A DNA stretch of 35,770 nucleotides from Halothiobacillaceae bacterium (GCA_028696185.1 JAQVHL010000012.1:19924-55693), one strand, 5' to 3'. Positions 22,651 to 31,824 are shown, counted from the first letter of the stretch. Program-made: numbers and translations. Notes: a model not told the origin generated them from the sequence alone.

Positions 22651-23320
22651 GCTCGCGGCCGATGGCCTGTGGCGCAACAACCCGGCGCTGGTGCAGGTGC
22701 TGGGCCTGTGTCCCTTGCTGGCGATTTCCAATACCACGGTCAATGCCATCGGCCTGGGCATCGCCACGCTGTTTGTACTGACGGCGTCGAATGTGCTGGT
22801 TTCGCTGATCCGCCATTGGGTGCGCCCGGAAGTACGGCTGCCGGTGTTCGTGATGGTCATCGCTTCGGTGGTCACGGCGGTGGAGCTGGCGATGAATGCC
22901 TGGCTGCACGAGCTGTATCTCATCCTGGGGATTTTCATCCCGCTGATCGTCACCAACTGTATTGTGATTGCGCGCGCGGAAGGCTTTGCTTCGCGCAACC
23001 GCTTGTCTCTGGCGGCCTGGGACGGCTTCATGATGGGGATGGGCTTCGCGCTGGTGCTGGTGGCGCTGGGCGCGGTACGCGAGCTTCTGGGCAGCGGCAC
23101 GGTGCTGGCGAACGCGCATCTGCTCTTCGGTGACATCGCCCGTTCATGGACGCTGACCCTCATTCCCGAGTATCGTGGTTTCCTGCTGGCCATTCTGCCG
23201 CCGGGCGCCTTCATCGCCCTGGCGTTCCTGATTGCCGCAAAGAATGCCATCGACGCGCGCCGCAAGCGGCTTGCCCGTGTCCTGCCCGTGTCCTCCCCTC
23301 TGCCCGAAGGCGCTCATTGA
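22628..23320 (+). CDS. rsxE: Rnf/Rsx electron transport complex subunit E
   Basis: 230 residues, an integral membrane protein homologous to RsxA in an inverted-topology pair. Typical blocks are [20 protein letters not shown] and [20 protein letters not shown], each with the cysteine proposed to share the membrane Fe-S centre with RsxA. It has six predicted helices. It completes the canonical A-B-C-D-G-E order. The nth gene that often follows in gammaproteobacteria is absent; an efflux adaptor gene starts nine bases downstream. Confidence 0.96.
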   Translation: MSAPRLTELAADGLWRNNPALVQVLGLCPLLAISNTTVNAIGLGIATLFVLTASNVLVSLIRHWVRPEVRLPVFVMVIASVVTAVELAMNAWLHELYLILGIFIPLIVTNCIVIARAEGFASRNRLSLAAWDGFMMGMGFALVLVALGAVRELLGSGTVLANAHLLFGDIARSWTLTLIPEYRGFLLAILPPGAFIALAFLIAAKNAIDARRKRLARVLPVSSPLPEGAH

Positions 23321-23329
23321 GGATTACCC

Positions 23330-24400
23330 ATGCCCCGGATCGCTCCCGCCCTTGCTCTGTTCGGTCTTATCGGTACGTCCCTGCCGGTCTTCGCGCAGGG
23401 CATGCCGGCCCTTCCCGTGAACCTGATGACGGTGCAGGAGCAGCCCTGGACCTCCACGCTTGAAGCCATCGGTTTTCTCGAAGCCTGGCAGGGGGTGGAT
23501 GTAAGCGCTGCCGAAGGCGGACTGGTGAAGGACATCCTGTTCGACTCCGGACGGACGGTGAAGGCCGGCGATGTGCTGGTGCGACTGGATACCAGCGTGG
23601 AGGTCGCTCAGCTGCGCGAGGCCGAAGCCCAGTTGCCTACCGAGCTGAAAAACCTCTCCCGAGCAAAAGAGATGGTCAGCAAGGGGGCGTTGCCGCAGTA
23701 CAACCTGGATGAGCAGGTTTCCAAGGTCGACCAGATCAAGGAGCGCATCGCCAGCCTGCAGGCCACCATCGACCGGCGCATCATCACTGCGCCCTTCGGT
23801 GGCGCCCTGGGCCTGCGCCAGATCAACAAGGGGCAGTACCTGCAGCCGGGAACGGCCATTGTCAACTTGCAGGATCTTTCCACGATGCGCATCCGTTTTA
23901 TCGTGCCGCAGCGCGATGTGCCGCGTGTGACGACCGGCCTGCCGGTCACGATCAAGGTCGATGCCTATCCCGAGCGCGAGTTCAGCGGGCGCATCACGGC
24001 GGTCGAGCCGCGTGTTGATGCTGGCAGCGGAGTCTTCCTCGCTCAGGCGGACATCCCCAATGCCGATGGATTGCTGCGTTCGGGCATGTATGCCAGCCTG
24101 TCGGTGATCCTGCCGGGAACCCAGCAGGTGCTGGTCGTGCCGTCCACGGCCATCAGTTTCAGTCTGTACGGTGATTTTCTTTATGTTGCCGTGCCGGCGA
24201 AGGAGGGCTCAGGTCAGGTGGCACAGCGCCGGGAAATCACGCTGGGTGACCGGCGCGGTGATGACGTGGTGGTGCTCTCCGGCATCAAGGCCGGCGAACA
24301 GGTCATTACCGTCGGCGGCTTCAAGCTGTCAAATGGCGCGGCCGTGCAGCCTTCCGAGGTTCCCGCACCGGCCAAGCCGGCCACGCCGCCGCGTCAGTAA
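23330..24400 (+). CDS. RND efflux periplasmic adaptor (membrane fusion protein)
   Basis: 356 residues. A Sec signal peptide (about 1-23, ending VFA) carries it to the periplasm; no lipobox is seen. The order is lipoyl half-motif (GVDVSAAEGGLVKDILFDSGRTVKAGDVLVRLD in part), a short alpha-hairpin, the second lipoyl half (ITAPFGGALGLRQINKGQYL), a beta-barrel domain and a membrane-proximal domain. It should link the inner-membrane pump to an outer-membrane channel. GAGGATTACCC precedes the ATG, and the gene follows rsxE by nine bases, so read-through from the rsx operon is likely. The substrate is unknown. Confidence 0.9.
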   Translation: MPRIAPALALFGLIGTSLPVFAQGMPALPVNLMTVQEQPWTSTLEAIGFLEAWQGVDVSAAEGGLVKDILFDSGRTVKAGDVLVRLDTSVEVAQLREAEAQLPTELKNLSRAKEMVSKGALPQYNLDEQVSKVDQIKERIASLQATIDRRIITAPFGGALGLRQINKGQYLQPGTAIVNLQDLSTMRIRFIVPQRDVPRVTTGLPVTIKVDAYPEREFSGRITAVEPRVDAGSGVFLAQADIPNADGLLRSGMYASLSVILPGTQQVLVVPSTAISFSLYGDFLYVAVPAKEGSGQVAQRREITLGDRRGDDVVVLSGIKAGEQVITVGGFKLSNGAAVQPSEVPAPAKPATPPRQ

Positions 24401-24460
24401 GCGATTCGTCGCCCGTCTGTCGCCCCCCTGTCCGAGCCCGCGTCCACGTGAGGAATACCC

Positions 24461-27400
24461 ATGCGTTTTACGGATATCTTCATCAAGCGGCCGGTACTGG
24501 CCATGTCGCTGTCCCTGCTTATCCTGGTGCTGGGCGCCTATTCGCTGACCAAACTCCAGCTGCGTCAGTACCCGGAAATGCAGAACACGGTGATTACCAT
24601 CACCACGATGTATCCCGGTGCGTCCTCCGATCTGGTGCAGGGATTCGTCACCCAGCCCATCCAGCAGGCGGTCGCTTCGGCCAACGGCGTGGAATACATC
24701 GAATCGCAGAGTCAGACGGGGCAGAGTGTCATTACCGTCAACGTGCGTCTGAATTTCGACCCGAATGCCGCCTTGTCCGAAGTGCTCTCCAAGGTGCAGA
24801 GCGTGCGCTACCAGTTGCCGAAGGAGGTCTACGACCCGGCCATCGTCAAGTCGACCGGTGATCAGACCTCGGCCATGTATCTTGCGTTTTATTCCGACAA
24901 GCTGAGCGCGGAGCAGATTTCCGATTACCTGAACCGCGCAGTGCGCCCCAAGCTTTCCACCGTGGCCGGGGTGGCCGACCCGAAGATTCTGGGCGAGCAG
25001 GCGTTTTCCATGCGCATCTGGCTTGATCCGCGACGCATGGCAGCACTGAGCGTGACGGCGGAGGACGTGAGCAACGCGCTGTTGTCCAACAACGTGCAAG
25101 CCTCGCCCGGCACCATCCAGGGTTACTTCGATATCTACAAGATTGACGCGAAGACCGATCTGAACAAGGCGGAGGACTTCGCCGCCATCATCGTGCGGGC
25201 GCAACAGGACGCGGTGGTGCGTCTGGGCGATGTCGCTCAGGTCATCATGGAATCCAAATCACGCGATGTGCGCGTGCAGCTCTCCGGCCAGCCGGCCGTG
25301 TTCATCGGTGTGGACCTGACGCCGGATGCCAACCCGCTGACGGTGGTCGATGACCTGCGCAAGATCCTGCCGGAGGTCGAGTCCAACCTGCCCAGTGGGC
25401 TGAAGATGCAGATTGCCTACGATTCCACCGTGTTCATCCGCGCGTCCATCGACGGCGTGGTGGAGACGCTCTGGGAGGCGGTCATCATTGTCATGGTGGT
25501 GGTGACCCTGTTCCTGGGCAGCCTGCGCGCCACGGTCATTCCGCTGGTCGCCATCCCCTTGTCGCTGGTCGGTGTGGCCATCGTCATGTCGGCGCTGGGC
25601 TTCTCGCTGAACCTGCTGACCCTCCTGGCCATGGTGCTGGCGATTGGTCTGGTCGTGGACGATGCCATTGTGGTGGTGGAGAACGTGCATCGCCATATCG
25701 AGGAAGGGCGTCAGCCCATCGAAGCGGCGCTGGTCGGCATGCGCGAAATTGCCGTGCCGATCATCACCATGACCCTGACCCTCGCGGCGGTGTACACGCC
25801 GATCGCCCTGGTCTCCGGGCTCACCGGTGCGTTATTCCGTGAGTTCGCCCTGGCCCTGGCCGGGTCGGTGATTGTCTCGGGCATTATCGCACTCACCCTT
25901 TCGCCCATGATGGCTTCGCGCATTCTCAAACACCGCGAGCGTCCGGGCGCCTTCGAGCGTGGTGTTGAAATTGTGCTGGGCGGGCTCACCCGTGCCTATT
26001 CCGCCGTGCTCGGGCGCATCATCCGCTGGCGTGTGATGGTGGTTGGTTTTGCTCTCGCGGTGCTTGCGATCATCGTCTGGCTGGTGCCGAAGATCCCTTC
26101 CGAGCTTTCCCCGGTCGAGGATCAGGGCTTCCTGATGGTGATGCAGACCGGCCCCTCGAATGCCAATGCCGATTATCTGGCCCACTACGGACGCCTGGTC
26201 AGCGACATCATGCAGGGCTACCCGGAAACGGCGCTGCAGTTCACCATCGCCGGTTATCCGCAGGCCAATACCAGCTTTGGCATCGATGCGCTGAAACCCT
26301 GGGACGAGCGTAGCGCGTCGGCTTCGGAAATCTCCAACCGCCTGACCATGCAGTTGTTCAGTCTGCCGGGCCTCAAATCCGCCGCTTTTGTGCCGCCGGC
26401 CCTGCCGGGCTCGGGTAGTGGTTTTCCGGTGCAGTACGTCATCAGCACCACCGACGGCTACCCGGCACTGGCATCGATCATGGATCGCTTCGTGGCCAGC
26501 GCCGCGCAGTCCGGCGTGTTTTCCTACATCGACAGCGACCTCAAGTACGAGGCGCCGACCGTCACGGTCACGCCCAACCGCGACAAGGCCGGTGCGTATG
26601 GCGTCAGCATGCTGGCCATTGCCAATGTCCTGTCCACGCTGGTCAACAATGCCTACGTCAACCGCATGAACATCGACGGGCGCAGCTACGAGGTCATCCC
26701 GCAGGTCATGCGCATCGACCGCCTGCAGCCGGACAGCCTCAATCATTACTATGTGCGTACCACCAACGGCGTGTCCGTTCCGCTGTCCAATCTGGTCGAT
26801 ATTGGCGATGCGGTGGAGCCGGTGTCACGCAATCAGTTCAACCAGCTCAATTCCGCGACCTTCCAGGCCGCGCTCATGCCGGGCGTCACCCAGGGGCAGG
26901 CCCTGGCCAAGCTCGACGAAATCGCCCGTGAGGTGTTGCCGCAGGGCTACGGCACCGATCACAAGGGGGAATCGCGCCAGTATGTGCAGGAAGGCTCTTC
27001 CATTGTTCTGATTTTCGCCCTGGCCATTGTCATCATTTACCTGGTACTGGCGATGCAGTTCGAGAGCTTCCGCGACCCGCTGGTGATTCTCATCAGCGTG
27101 CCGCTGGCCACCCTGGGGGCCATCCTGCCCCTGGCGCTTGGGCATGCCACGCTCAATATCTACACGGAAATCGGCCTGGTGACCCTGATCGGTCTGATCT
27201 CCAAGCACGGGATTCTTATCTGCGAAGTGGCCAAGGAGCGGCAAATGGCCGGATACAGCCGTTTCGACGCGGTCATGGAAGCAGCGCGCCTGCGCTTGCG
27301 ACCGATCCTGATGACCACCGCCGCCATGATCGCCGGTCTGATCCCCCTGCTGCACGCGAGCGGCGCGGGTTCGGAAAGCCGTCAGGCCATCGGCATGGTC

Positions 27401-27523
27401 ATCGTCTTTGGTCTTGCCGTGGGCACGCTGTTCACGCTGTTCGTGCTGCCGACCCTCTACACCTTCCTTGCGAGCGATCACCGCGCCCGCGCCAAGCGGG
27501 AGGAGGCGATGGCGGGGTTCTGA
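24461..27523 (+). CDS. RND multidrug efflux pump, HAE1 family (AcrB/MexB-like permease)
   Basis: 1020 residues, normal for the family. MRFTDIFIKRPVLAMSLSL is the typical cytoplasmic start and TM1. Two large periplasmic loops separate twelve membrane helices. The proton-relay motif in TM4, LAIGLVVDDAIVVVENVHRH, has both aspartates, and TM10 carries GLISKHGILI with the relay lysine, so it should be an active proton antiporter. It lies 60 nt after its adaptor, with GAGGAAT before the ATG. No outer-membrane channel gene is nearby, so it probably uses a TolC-type protein encoded elsewhere. HAE1 rather than heavy-metal type by motif; the substrate cannot be told. Confidence 0.94.
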   Translation: MRFTDIFIKRPVLAMSLSLLILVLGAYSLTKLQLRQYPEMQNTVITITTMYPGASSDLVQGFVTQPIQQAVASANGVEYIESQSQTGQSVITVNVRLNFDPNAALSEVLSKVQSVRYQLPKEVYDPAIVKSTGDQTSAMYLAFYSDKLSAEQISDYLNRAVRPKLSTVAGVADPKILGEQAFSMRIWLDPRRMAALSVTAEDVSNALLSNNVQASPGTIQGYFDIYKIDAKTDLNKAEDFAAIIVRAQQDAVVRLGDVAQVIMESKSRDVRVQLSGQPAVFIGVDLTPDANPLTVVDDLRKILPEVESNLPSGLKMQIAYDSTVFIRASIDGVVETLWEAVIIVMVVVTLFLGSLRATVIPLVAIPLSLVGVAIVMSALGFSLNLLTLLAMVLAIGLVVDDAIVVVENVHRHIEEGRQPIEAALVGMREIAVPIITMTLTLAAVYTPIALVSGLTGALFREFALALAGSVIVSGIIALTLSPMMASRILKHRERPGAFERGVEIVLGGLTRAYSAVLGRIIRWRVMVVGFALAVLAIIVWLVPKIPSELSPVEDQGFLMVMQTGPSNANADYLAHYGRLVSDIMQGYPETALQFTIAGYPQANTSFGIDALKPWDERSASASEISNRLTMQLFSLPGLKSAAFVPPALPGSGSGFPVQYVISTTDGYPALASIMDRFVASAAQSGVFSYIDSDLKYEAPTVTVTPNRDKAGAYGVSMLAIANVLSTLVNNAYVNRMNIDGRSYEVIPQVMRIDRLQPDSLNHYYVRTTNGVSVPLSNLVDIGDAVEPVSRNQFNQLNSATFQAALMPGVTQGQALAKLDEIAREVLPQGYGTDHKGESRQYVQEGSSIVLIFALAIVIIYLVLAMQFESFRDPLVILISVPLATLGAILPLALGHATLNIYTEIGLVTLIGLISKHGILICEVAKERQMAGYSRFDAVMEAARLRLRPILMTTAAMIAGLIPLLHASGAGSESRQAIGMVIVFGLAVGTLFTLFVLPTLYTFLASDHRARAKREEAMAGF

Positions 27524-27604
27524 GCCTCATCCCACCGGATGGGCGTGAACTCGACGCTTGAAACGTGTTTGTTCCGATGGGATCGGTAGATACAGGAGTC
27601 ACGG

Positions 27605-29458
27605 ATGAATCGGGAGGACAACTCCTCGCTGAAGGTTTCCGGCAGGGCGCCGCTGGGGCGTAACGAGCGCGCGTTCATTGTCTTGCTGGCCTTGCTGCAG
27701 GGCTTGTTGCTCTATCTGGCCGAATACGGGCATGCCCATGCGATCTGGCCCTTGTCCGAGCTTTACGGTCAGGTCTGCTGGTACACCCTGGTGTTGACCG
27801 TGCCCACGCTGATGATGTTTTCCCTGCAGTCGCTGGGGCAGGGGCGTTTCTGGTGGCAGTCGGTCCTGCTGATCGTGGCTTATGTCGCTCTGGCGATTTG
27901 GGCGGCGCGCAATGCCACGGGGGCGCCCGGCCTTGAGGCGCACGCCGTATTGTTCCCCTTCGGGGCCAGCCTGGGGCTGGGCAGCTTTGTGTTGCTGCCT
28001 TATCTGCAGTGGCGGATGAGCGTTGAGGATGCCGGTGGGGGATGGCCGTGGAGGGCGTCTTATCCGGCGCTCTTCGACCATGCCTGGCAGAACACGCTCG
28101 CCCTGGCTTTCGCCGGAGTGACGGTGGGCCTGGGTTGGGCGGTTCTGATCCTGTGGGGAGAACTGTTCAAGCTGATCGACATCCGCTTTTTTCACGACCT
28201 GTTTCGTGAAAAGCCCTTTGTGTATCTGGCGACCGGCCTGTTCTTCGGGCTGGGTGTGCTGATCGGGCGTACCCAGGAAAAGCCGGTACGCATCGCGCGG
28301 CAGATTCTTTTTGCACTGTTTGCCGGTGTGTTGCCGGTTCTGTCCTTCATTGCCCTGCTGTTCATCGTCGCGCTGCCTTTTACCGGTCTGGCACCTCTGT
28401 GGCGTACCGGCCACGCCACGTTCATTCTGGCCAGCCTGCTGGTTTTCCAGATCGTGTTTCTCAATGCCGTGGTGCAGGACGGGCAGGGGCCTTCGCCCTA
28501 TCCGTCGCTTGTGCGGCGTATGGTGAGTGCGGCCATCCTGGTCAGCCCGCTGTATGCGGTTCTGGCCTTGTATGCCCTGGGACTGCGCATTGGTCAGTAT
28601 GGATGGACACCGGAGCGTTTGTGGGGCGTGCTGGCCATTCTGGGGCTGGGGGTACATGCGTTGGGCTATGCACTGGCCATCGTGCGGCGCTGGCGCGTGG
28701 CGTTCTGGACGGGCGAGGGCGCGTGGTTGCCGGGCCTGGCGCGGGTCAATGTATGGGCTTCCCTGGGGTTGGTCGGGCTGATTTTCCTGTTCGATTCACC
28801 GGTACTGGACCCGCATCGCATCAGTATCCAGAGCCAGCTGGCGCGCTTTGAAGCGGCACCGGCCGGGGAGCGGGAGAAGGCGCTTGATCTGGCCTATCTG
28901 CGGTTTTCGGCGGGGCGGCAGGGATACGAGGCCCTGCAGGCGTTGGCGGGGATGCCCCTGGTGCAGGAGGAGAGCGAACTGACCTCGCGGGTCAGGATGA
29001 TGCTTGAACGTACCGAGCGCTATCCCTCGCGGCAGGGTGCGGTTTTAACGGCGGAGCCTGCGAACTTGACTCAGGCGCAGGAGAGAATCCGTCTGGCGCC
29101 GGGGGCCGTGACACCGGAGGAGGATTTTTATGCCTTCCTGGTGACGCAAGCGAGCATGACACCGTGCCTGGCGCCCGGCAGCGACTGCCTGCTCTTGAGC
29201 CCGGATGTCGATGCAGACGGCGAGGCGGACATGCTTCTTTGCGATCTGAGCCGTGGCCATTGGGTTCGTTGCGAATTGAGCACGAGGGAGAACGGAGAAT
29301 GGCGCCGGGTCGGGCAGGCCGAGTTCGCGGCGTCTTCCCGTGCAGGCGGCGATGAGCTCCGTGAAGGAAGGCTGAACCTGGAGCCTCCCAGCCGCTGGTG
29401 GCGGCTGCGTTTAGGAGCGGACGAGCCGGTGGTCGAGATCAACGAGGCGCCGCGCTGA
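27605..29458 (+). CDS. DUF4153-type multi-pass membrane protein
   Basis: 617 residues with CAGGAGTCACGG before the ATG. The first ~390 residues contain about ten hydrophobic helices, with ALFDHAWQNTLALAFAGVTVGLGWAVLILW, DIRFFHDLF and FALPFTG-like blocks that I associate with DUF4153 proteins. The last ~220 residues are soluble, with a helical stretch and a C-terminal beta-rich domain that includes PGSDCLLLSPDVDADGEADM. Function unknown. The 3' end of this gene, from 29249, is duplicated at 30590 downstream of the fic insertion. This upstream copy keeps the full reading frame and stop, so it is the functional one. Confidence 0.82.
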   Translation: MNREDNSSLKVSGRAPLGRNERAFIVLLALLQGLLLYLAEYGHAHAIWPLSELYGQVCWYTLVLTVPTLMMFSLQSLGQGRFWWQSVLLIVAYVALAIWAARNATGAPGLEAHAVLFPFGASLGLGSFVLLPYLQWRMSVEDAGGGWPWRASYPALFDHAWQNTLALAFAGVTVGLGWAVLILWGELFKLIDIRFFHDLFREKPFVYLATGLFFGLGVLIGRTQEKPVRIARQILFALFAGVLPVLSFIALLFIVALPFTGLAPLWRTGHATFILASLLVFQIVFLNAVVQDGQGPSPYPSLVRRMVSAAILVSPLYAVLALYALGLRIGQYGWTPERLWGVLAILGLGVHALGYALAIVRRWRVAFWTGEGAWLPGLARVNVWASLGLVGLIFLFDSPVLDPHRISIQSQLARFEAAPAGEREKALDLAYLRFSAGRQGYEALQALAGMPLVQEESELTSRVRMMLERTERYPSRQGAVLTAEPANLTQAQERIRLAPGAVTPEEDFYAFLVTQASMTPCLAPGSDCLLLSPDVDADGEADMLLCDLSRGHWVRCELSTRENGEWRRVGQAEFAASSRAGGDELREGRLNLEPPSRWWRLRLGADEPVVEINEAPR

Positions 29459-29610
29459 TACGAAAAGCTCAGCGCCGCTCCGTCTCCAGGGTTTCCAGCA
29501 GGCTCAGATAGCTGTGCAGGCGGCGCAGGGAAAGCTTTCCCTGTTCGGCGGCGCGGCGTACCGCGCAGCCGGGTTCGTCCCGATGCTTGCAGTTGGCGAA
29601 ACGGCACTGG
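29249..29610. repeat. Direct repeat, copy 1 (DUF4153 3' end plus rsgA 3' end)
   Basis: 362 bp repeated at 30590-30951 with a constant offset of 1341 bp, no indels and only a few substitutions (I saw three). It covers the last ~70 codons of the DUF4153 gene, the 10-bp gap and the last ~47 codons of rsgA. The break at 29610/29611 falls inside rsgA. Confidence 0.95.
29469..29610 (-). pseudogene. rsgA 3' fragment (duplicated remnant)
   Basis: About 142 bp matching the end of rsgA (from the zinc-motif CRFANCKHRDEPGC region to the stop), without the rest of the gene. It abuts foreign sequence at 29611. It is a by-product of the duplication that brackets the fic locus and cannot encode a functional protein. 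Confidence 0.85.
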
Positions 29611-29734
29611 AGGTGGCGACGATTTGGCAGCATGCGCCATCCGGTGTCAGAACACGGTTTCGGGCTTTCTTCGGCGCGTAGTAACGGCGGTCAGCCCATG
29701 TATCCAGCGCAATGCACTTTTCCGCCGTGTTCAT
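29504..29734 (-). pseudogene. Truncated ORF translationally coupled to fic
   Basis: The ATG at 29734 overlaps the fic stop as ATGA and follows AAGGAGAG, an excellent ribosome binding site inside the fic tail. The first 41 codons (29734-29611, MNTAEKCIALDTWADRRYYA and on) are unique to the insert. At 29610 the frame enters the duplicated rsgA fragment out of register and runs on to 29504 by chance. The original gene was therefore cut at the repeat boundary. I do not recognise the remaining residues. It may once have encoded a partner of the Fic protein. Confidence 0.5.
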
Positions 29735-30531
29735 CTCTCCTTCTTGCGGTCGTGGTTTCGATCCCCTACGGGTGGATAAAGAATCGCATCTGCATCCGGG
29801 TGGCATCCCGCGAGGAAGGCCATCATCTCTGTGGCATCTTTCGAGAGATAGAAACGAACCATCTTCTCGTTGAACTCCTGCGCCTTGGCCGCTGGTACGC
29901 TAATAGCGTCAATGCCGTGTGACATGAGGACGCCGTTCATCATGAAACGTGACGTGCGCTTGTTGCCGTCGAAGAAAAACTGCTGCAAGGCGCCGAACAG
30001 AAAAAAGGCGGTCGCTCGCTCGAACGGCTCACATGCTTGCAGGGCTGAAACGCCTTCACTGAACACCCGGTTCAGTTCTGGTGCGCCGGGCAGCGTCGGC
30101 AGTGGGGTATAGCGCCCGTGTTCACCGAGCACCACATCCGGTGTGTAATTCTTCTCCTGACCTTCGCCACGGAACACGCCCCATTCCAGGGCTTCCTTGC
30201 GGGCGACGATGCCATTGAGTTCGATAAACACGCTTTTGGCGAGGGCGAATTGGCCGCTCTTGAGCATCACCAGCAGGCGCTTTGCGCTTTCCGCAAGGTT
30301 CAGAATTTGCTCCTGATCGGAAAGCTTCCGTCCGCCAACGGTCACGCCATCCAGCAGCGTTTTAACTTCGGGGAAGGTAAAGGGGTTGCCTTCCAGCACT
30401 GAGGCATCCCATACGAATTCAGGCAGCATCTTGTGGAGGCGGAAGCAGACCCGCTCAAGCGAGTGCGTTGGAACGGAAGTCGGCATTGCCGACCTGTCCC
30501 ACCGGAATCCAAGCGCATCAAAGAGAGTCAT
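29731..30531 (-). CDS. Fic-family protein with an altered active-site motif
   Basis: 266 residues from ATG 30531; a TTG six codons upstream is less likely. Fic proteins usually transfer AMP or another phosphate-linked group to a target protein. The Fic loop reads QFFFDGNKRTSR (184-195): the phosphate-binding DGNKR is kept, but the catalytic His of HxFx(D/E)GN is Gln184. An N-terminal WDASVLEGN (41-49) resembles the inhibitory (S/T)xxxE(G/N) helix of class II Fic proteins, with Glu47 present and the Ser/Thr position changed to Ala. The gene sits alone between two 362-bp direct repeats and against the direction of DUF4153, signs of acquisition. It may be an inactive or altered enzyme, or a subfamily with natural Gln. 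Confidence 0.85.
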   Translation of the reverse strand: MTLFDALGFRWDRSAMPTSVPTHSLERVCFRLHKMLPEFVWDASVLEGNPFTFPEVKTLLDGVTVGGRKLSDQEQILNLAESAKRLLVMLKSGQFALAKSVFIELNGIVARKEALEWGVFRGEGQEKNYTPDVVLGEHGRYTPLPTLPGAPELNRVFSEGVSALQACEPFERATAFFLFGALQQFFFDGNKRTSRFMMNGVLMSHGIDAISVPAAKAQEFNEKMVRFYLSKDATEMMAFLAGCHPDADAILYPPVGDRNHDRKKER

Positions 30532-30589
30532 GTCACAGCACCCAAGCAATTATTGAACACGGTTTTTCGGTATTAGAACATTGCATCCA

Positions 30590-30799
30590 AGCCGTGGCCA
30601 TTGGGTTCGTTGCGAATTGAGCACGAGGGAAAACGGAGAATGGCGCCGGGTCGGGCAGGCCGAGTTCGCGGCGTCTTCCCGTGCAGGCGGCGATGAGCTC
30701 CGTGAAGGAAGGCTGAACCTGGAGCCTCCCAGCCGCTGGTGGCGGCTGCGTTTAGGAGCGGACGAGCCGGTGGTCGAGATCAACGAGGCGCCGCGCTGA
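30590..30799 (+). pseudogene. DUF4153 gene 3' fragment (duplicated remnant)
   Basis: The last ~70 codons of the DUF4153 gene in the same frame and with the same stop. A fortuitous ATG at 30581 opens the frame, giving a possible 72-residue peptide, but the membrane domain is missing. It is a remnant, not a gene. Confidence 0.85.
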
Positions 30800-30951
30800 T
30801 ACGAAAAGCTCAGCGCCGCTCCGTCTCCAGGGTTTCCAGCAGGCTCAGATAGCTGTGCAGGCGGCGCAGGGATAGCTTTCCCTGTTCGGCGGCGTGGCGT
30901 ACCGCGCAGCCGGGTTCGTCCCGATGCTTGCAGTTGGCGAAACGGCACTGG
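30590..30951. repeat. Direct repeat, copy 2
   Basis: Second copy of the 362-bp block at 29249-29610. This copy contains the true end of intact rsgA and a headless 3' fragment of the DUF4153 gene. Confidence 0.95.
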
Positions 30952-31820
30952 TCGGCGTGTTCGCGGATATCGGTAAAGCCGCGAGCGAGATCGTCAGGGC
31001 TGATTTGCCAGAGGCCGAAATCGCGCACGCCGGGGGAGTCGATGAGATCGCCGCCGGCCGGCAGGTGATAGAGCGTGCTGGCACGCGTGGTGTGACGCCC
31101 TTCGCCGCTTTGGTCGGACAAGTCGCCGACGGCGGGCGCTGCCGCGGGAACCAGCTGCCGCACCAGGGAGGACTTGCCGACGCCCGACTGGCCGGCGAGC
31201 AGGCTGATATGCCCGGCCAGGCGTGCGCGCAGGGTGTCCAGGCCGTCATCCATGCTTGGGTCGGGTCTTTCTGCGAGGGCGTGGGTTTCGATACGCTCTA
31301 TGCCCAGCGCGGCAAACTCGTCGAGAAGGCGGCGACAGGCTCCGGTTTCCGGCAGATCGGTCTTGTTCAGCACCAGAATGGGTGTGGCGGGCAGGGCCAG
31401 GGTGGCCACGATGTAGCGGTCGATCAGGGTCGGGTTGGGCTCCGGCCGGGGGGCAACGACAATCAGGACCTGATCGATATTGGCAGCCACGCTTTTCGGC
31501 TTGCCGTAGGGGTCGGGCCGTTGCAGGAGTGAGATACGCGGGCGAACGGCAACGATGGCGCCGTTGCCATGGGCTTCCTCGACCCACAGCACCCGGTCGC
31601 CGGTCACGACAGTGCCCAGGGTTCGGCGCGCGACACAGCGCAGGGTTTCACCGGTCTGGGCATCCTCGACCAGGAGCTCCCGCCCGTGATGGGAAATGAC
31701 CTGCCCGTCGCGCCCGGCCGGTTCGCCGGCGCCGGTTTCACCGGCTTTTTTTTCAAGCAGCTCGTGCTGCCGGTCGCGGAAGCGGCGCTGATGTTGCTCG
31801 GTGTGACGGAAGCGGGCCAT
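30810..31820 (-). CDS. rsgA: Small ribosomal subunit biogenesis GTPase RsgA
   Basis: 336 residues from ATG 31820. The open frame extends 11 codons further into mgtE, but MARFRHTEQHQRRF is a typical RsgA start. An OB-fold domain (about 40-105) is followed by the circularly permuted GTPase with G4 NKTD, G1 GQSGVGKSS and G3 DSPGVRDFG in that order. The C-terminal zinc motif is CRFANCKHRDEPGC. RsgA checks late 30S subunit maturation. The gene starts four bases after the mgtE stop. Its 3' end lies in repeat copy 2 and appears intact despite the duplication. Confidence 0.96.
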   Translation of the reverse strand: MARFRHTEQHQRRFRDRQHELLEKKAGETGAGEPAGRDGQVISHHGRELLVEDAQTGETLRCVARRTLGTVVTGDRVLWVEEAHGNGAIVAVRPRISLLQRPDPYGKPKSVAANIDQVLIVVAPRPEPNPTLIDRYIVATLALPATPILVLNKTDLPETGACRRLLDEFAALGIERIETHALAERPDPSMDDGLDTLRARLAGHISLLAGQSGVGKSSLVRQLVPAAAPAVGDLSDQSGEGRHTTRASTLYHLPAGGDLIDSPGVRDFGLWQISPDDLARGFTDIREHADQCRFANCKHRDEPGCAVRHAAEQGKLSLRRLHSYLSLLETLETERR

Positions 31821-31824
31821 GGGC

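Noticed and set aside
29650-30565. GAACACGGTTT at 29650-29660 and 30555-30565 as attachment sites of a small element
   Set aside because: Only 11 bp, not at the insert ends, and no integrase is present; the 362-bp repeats explain the boundaries better.
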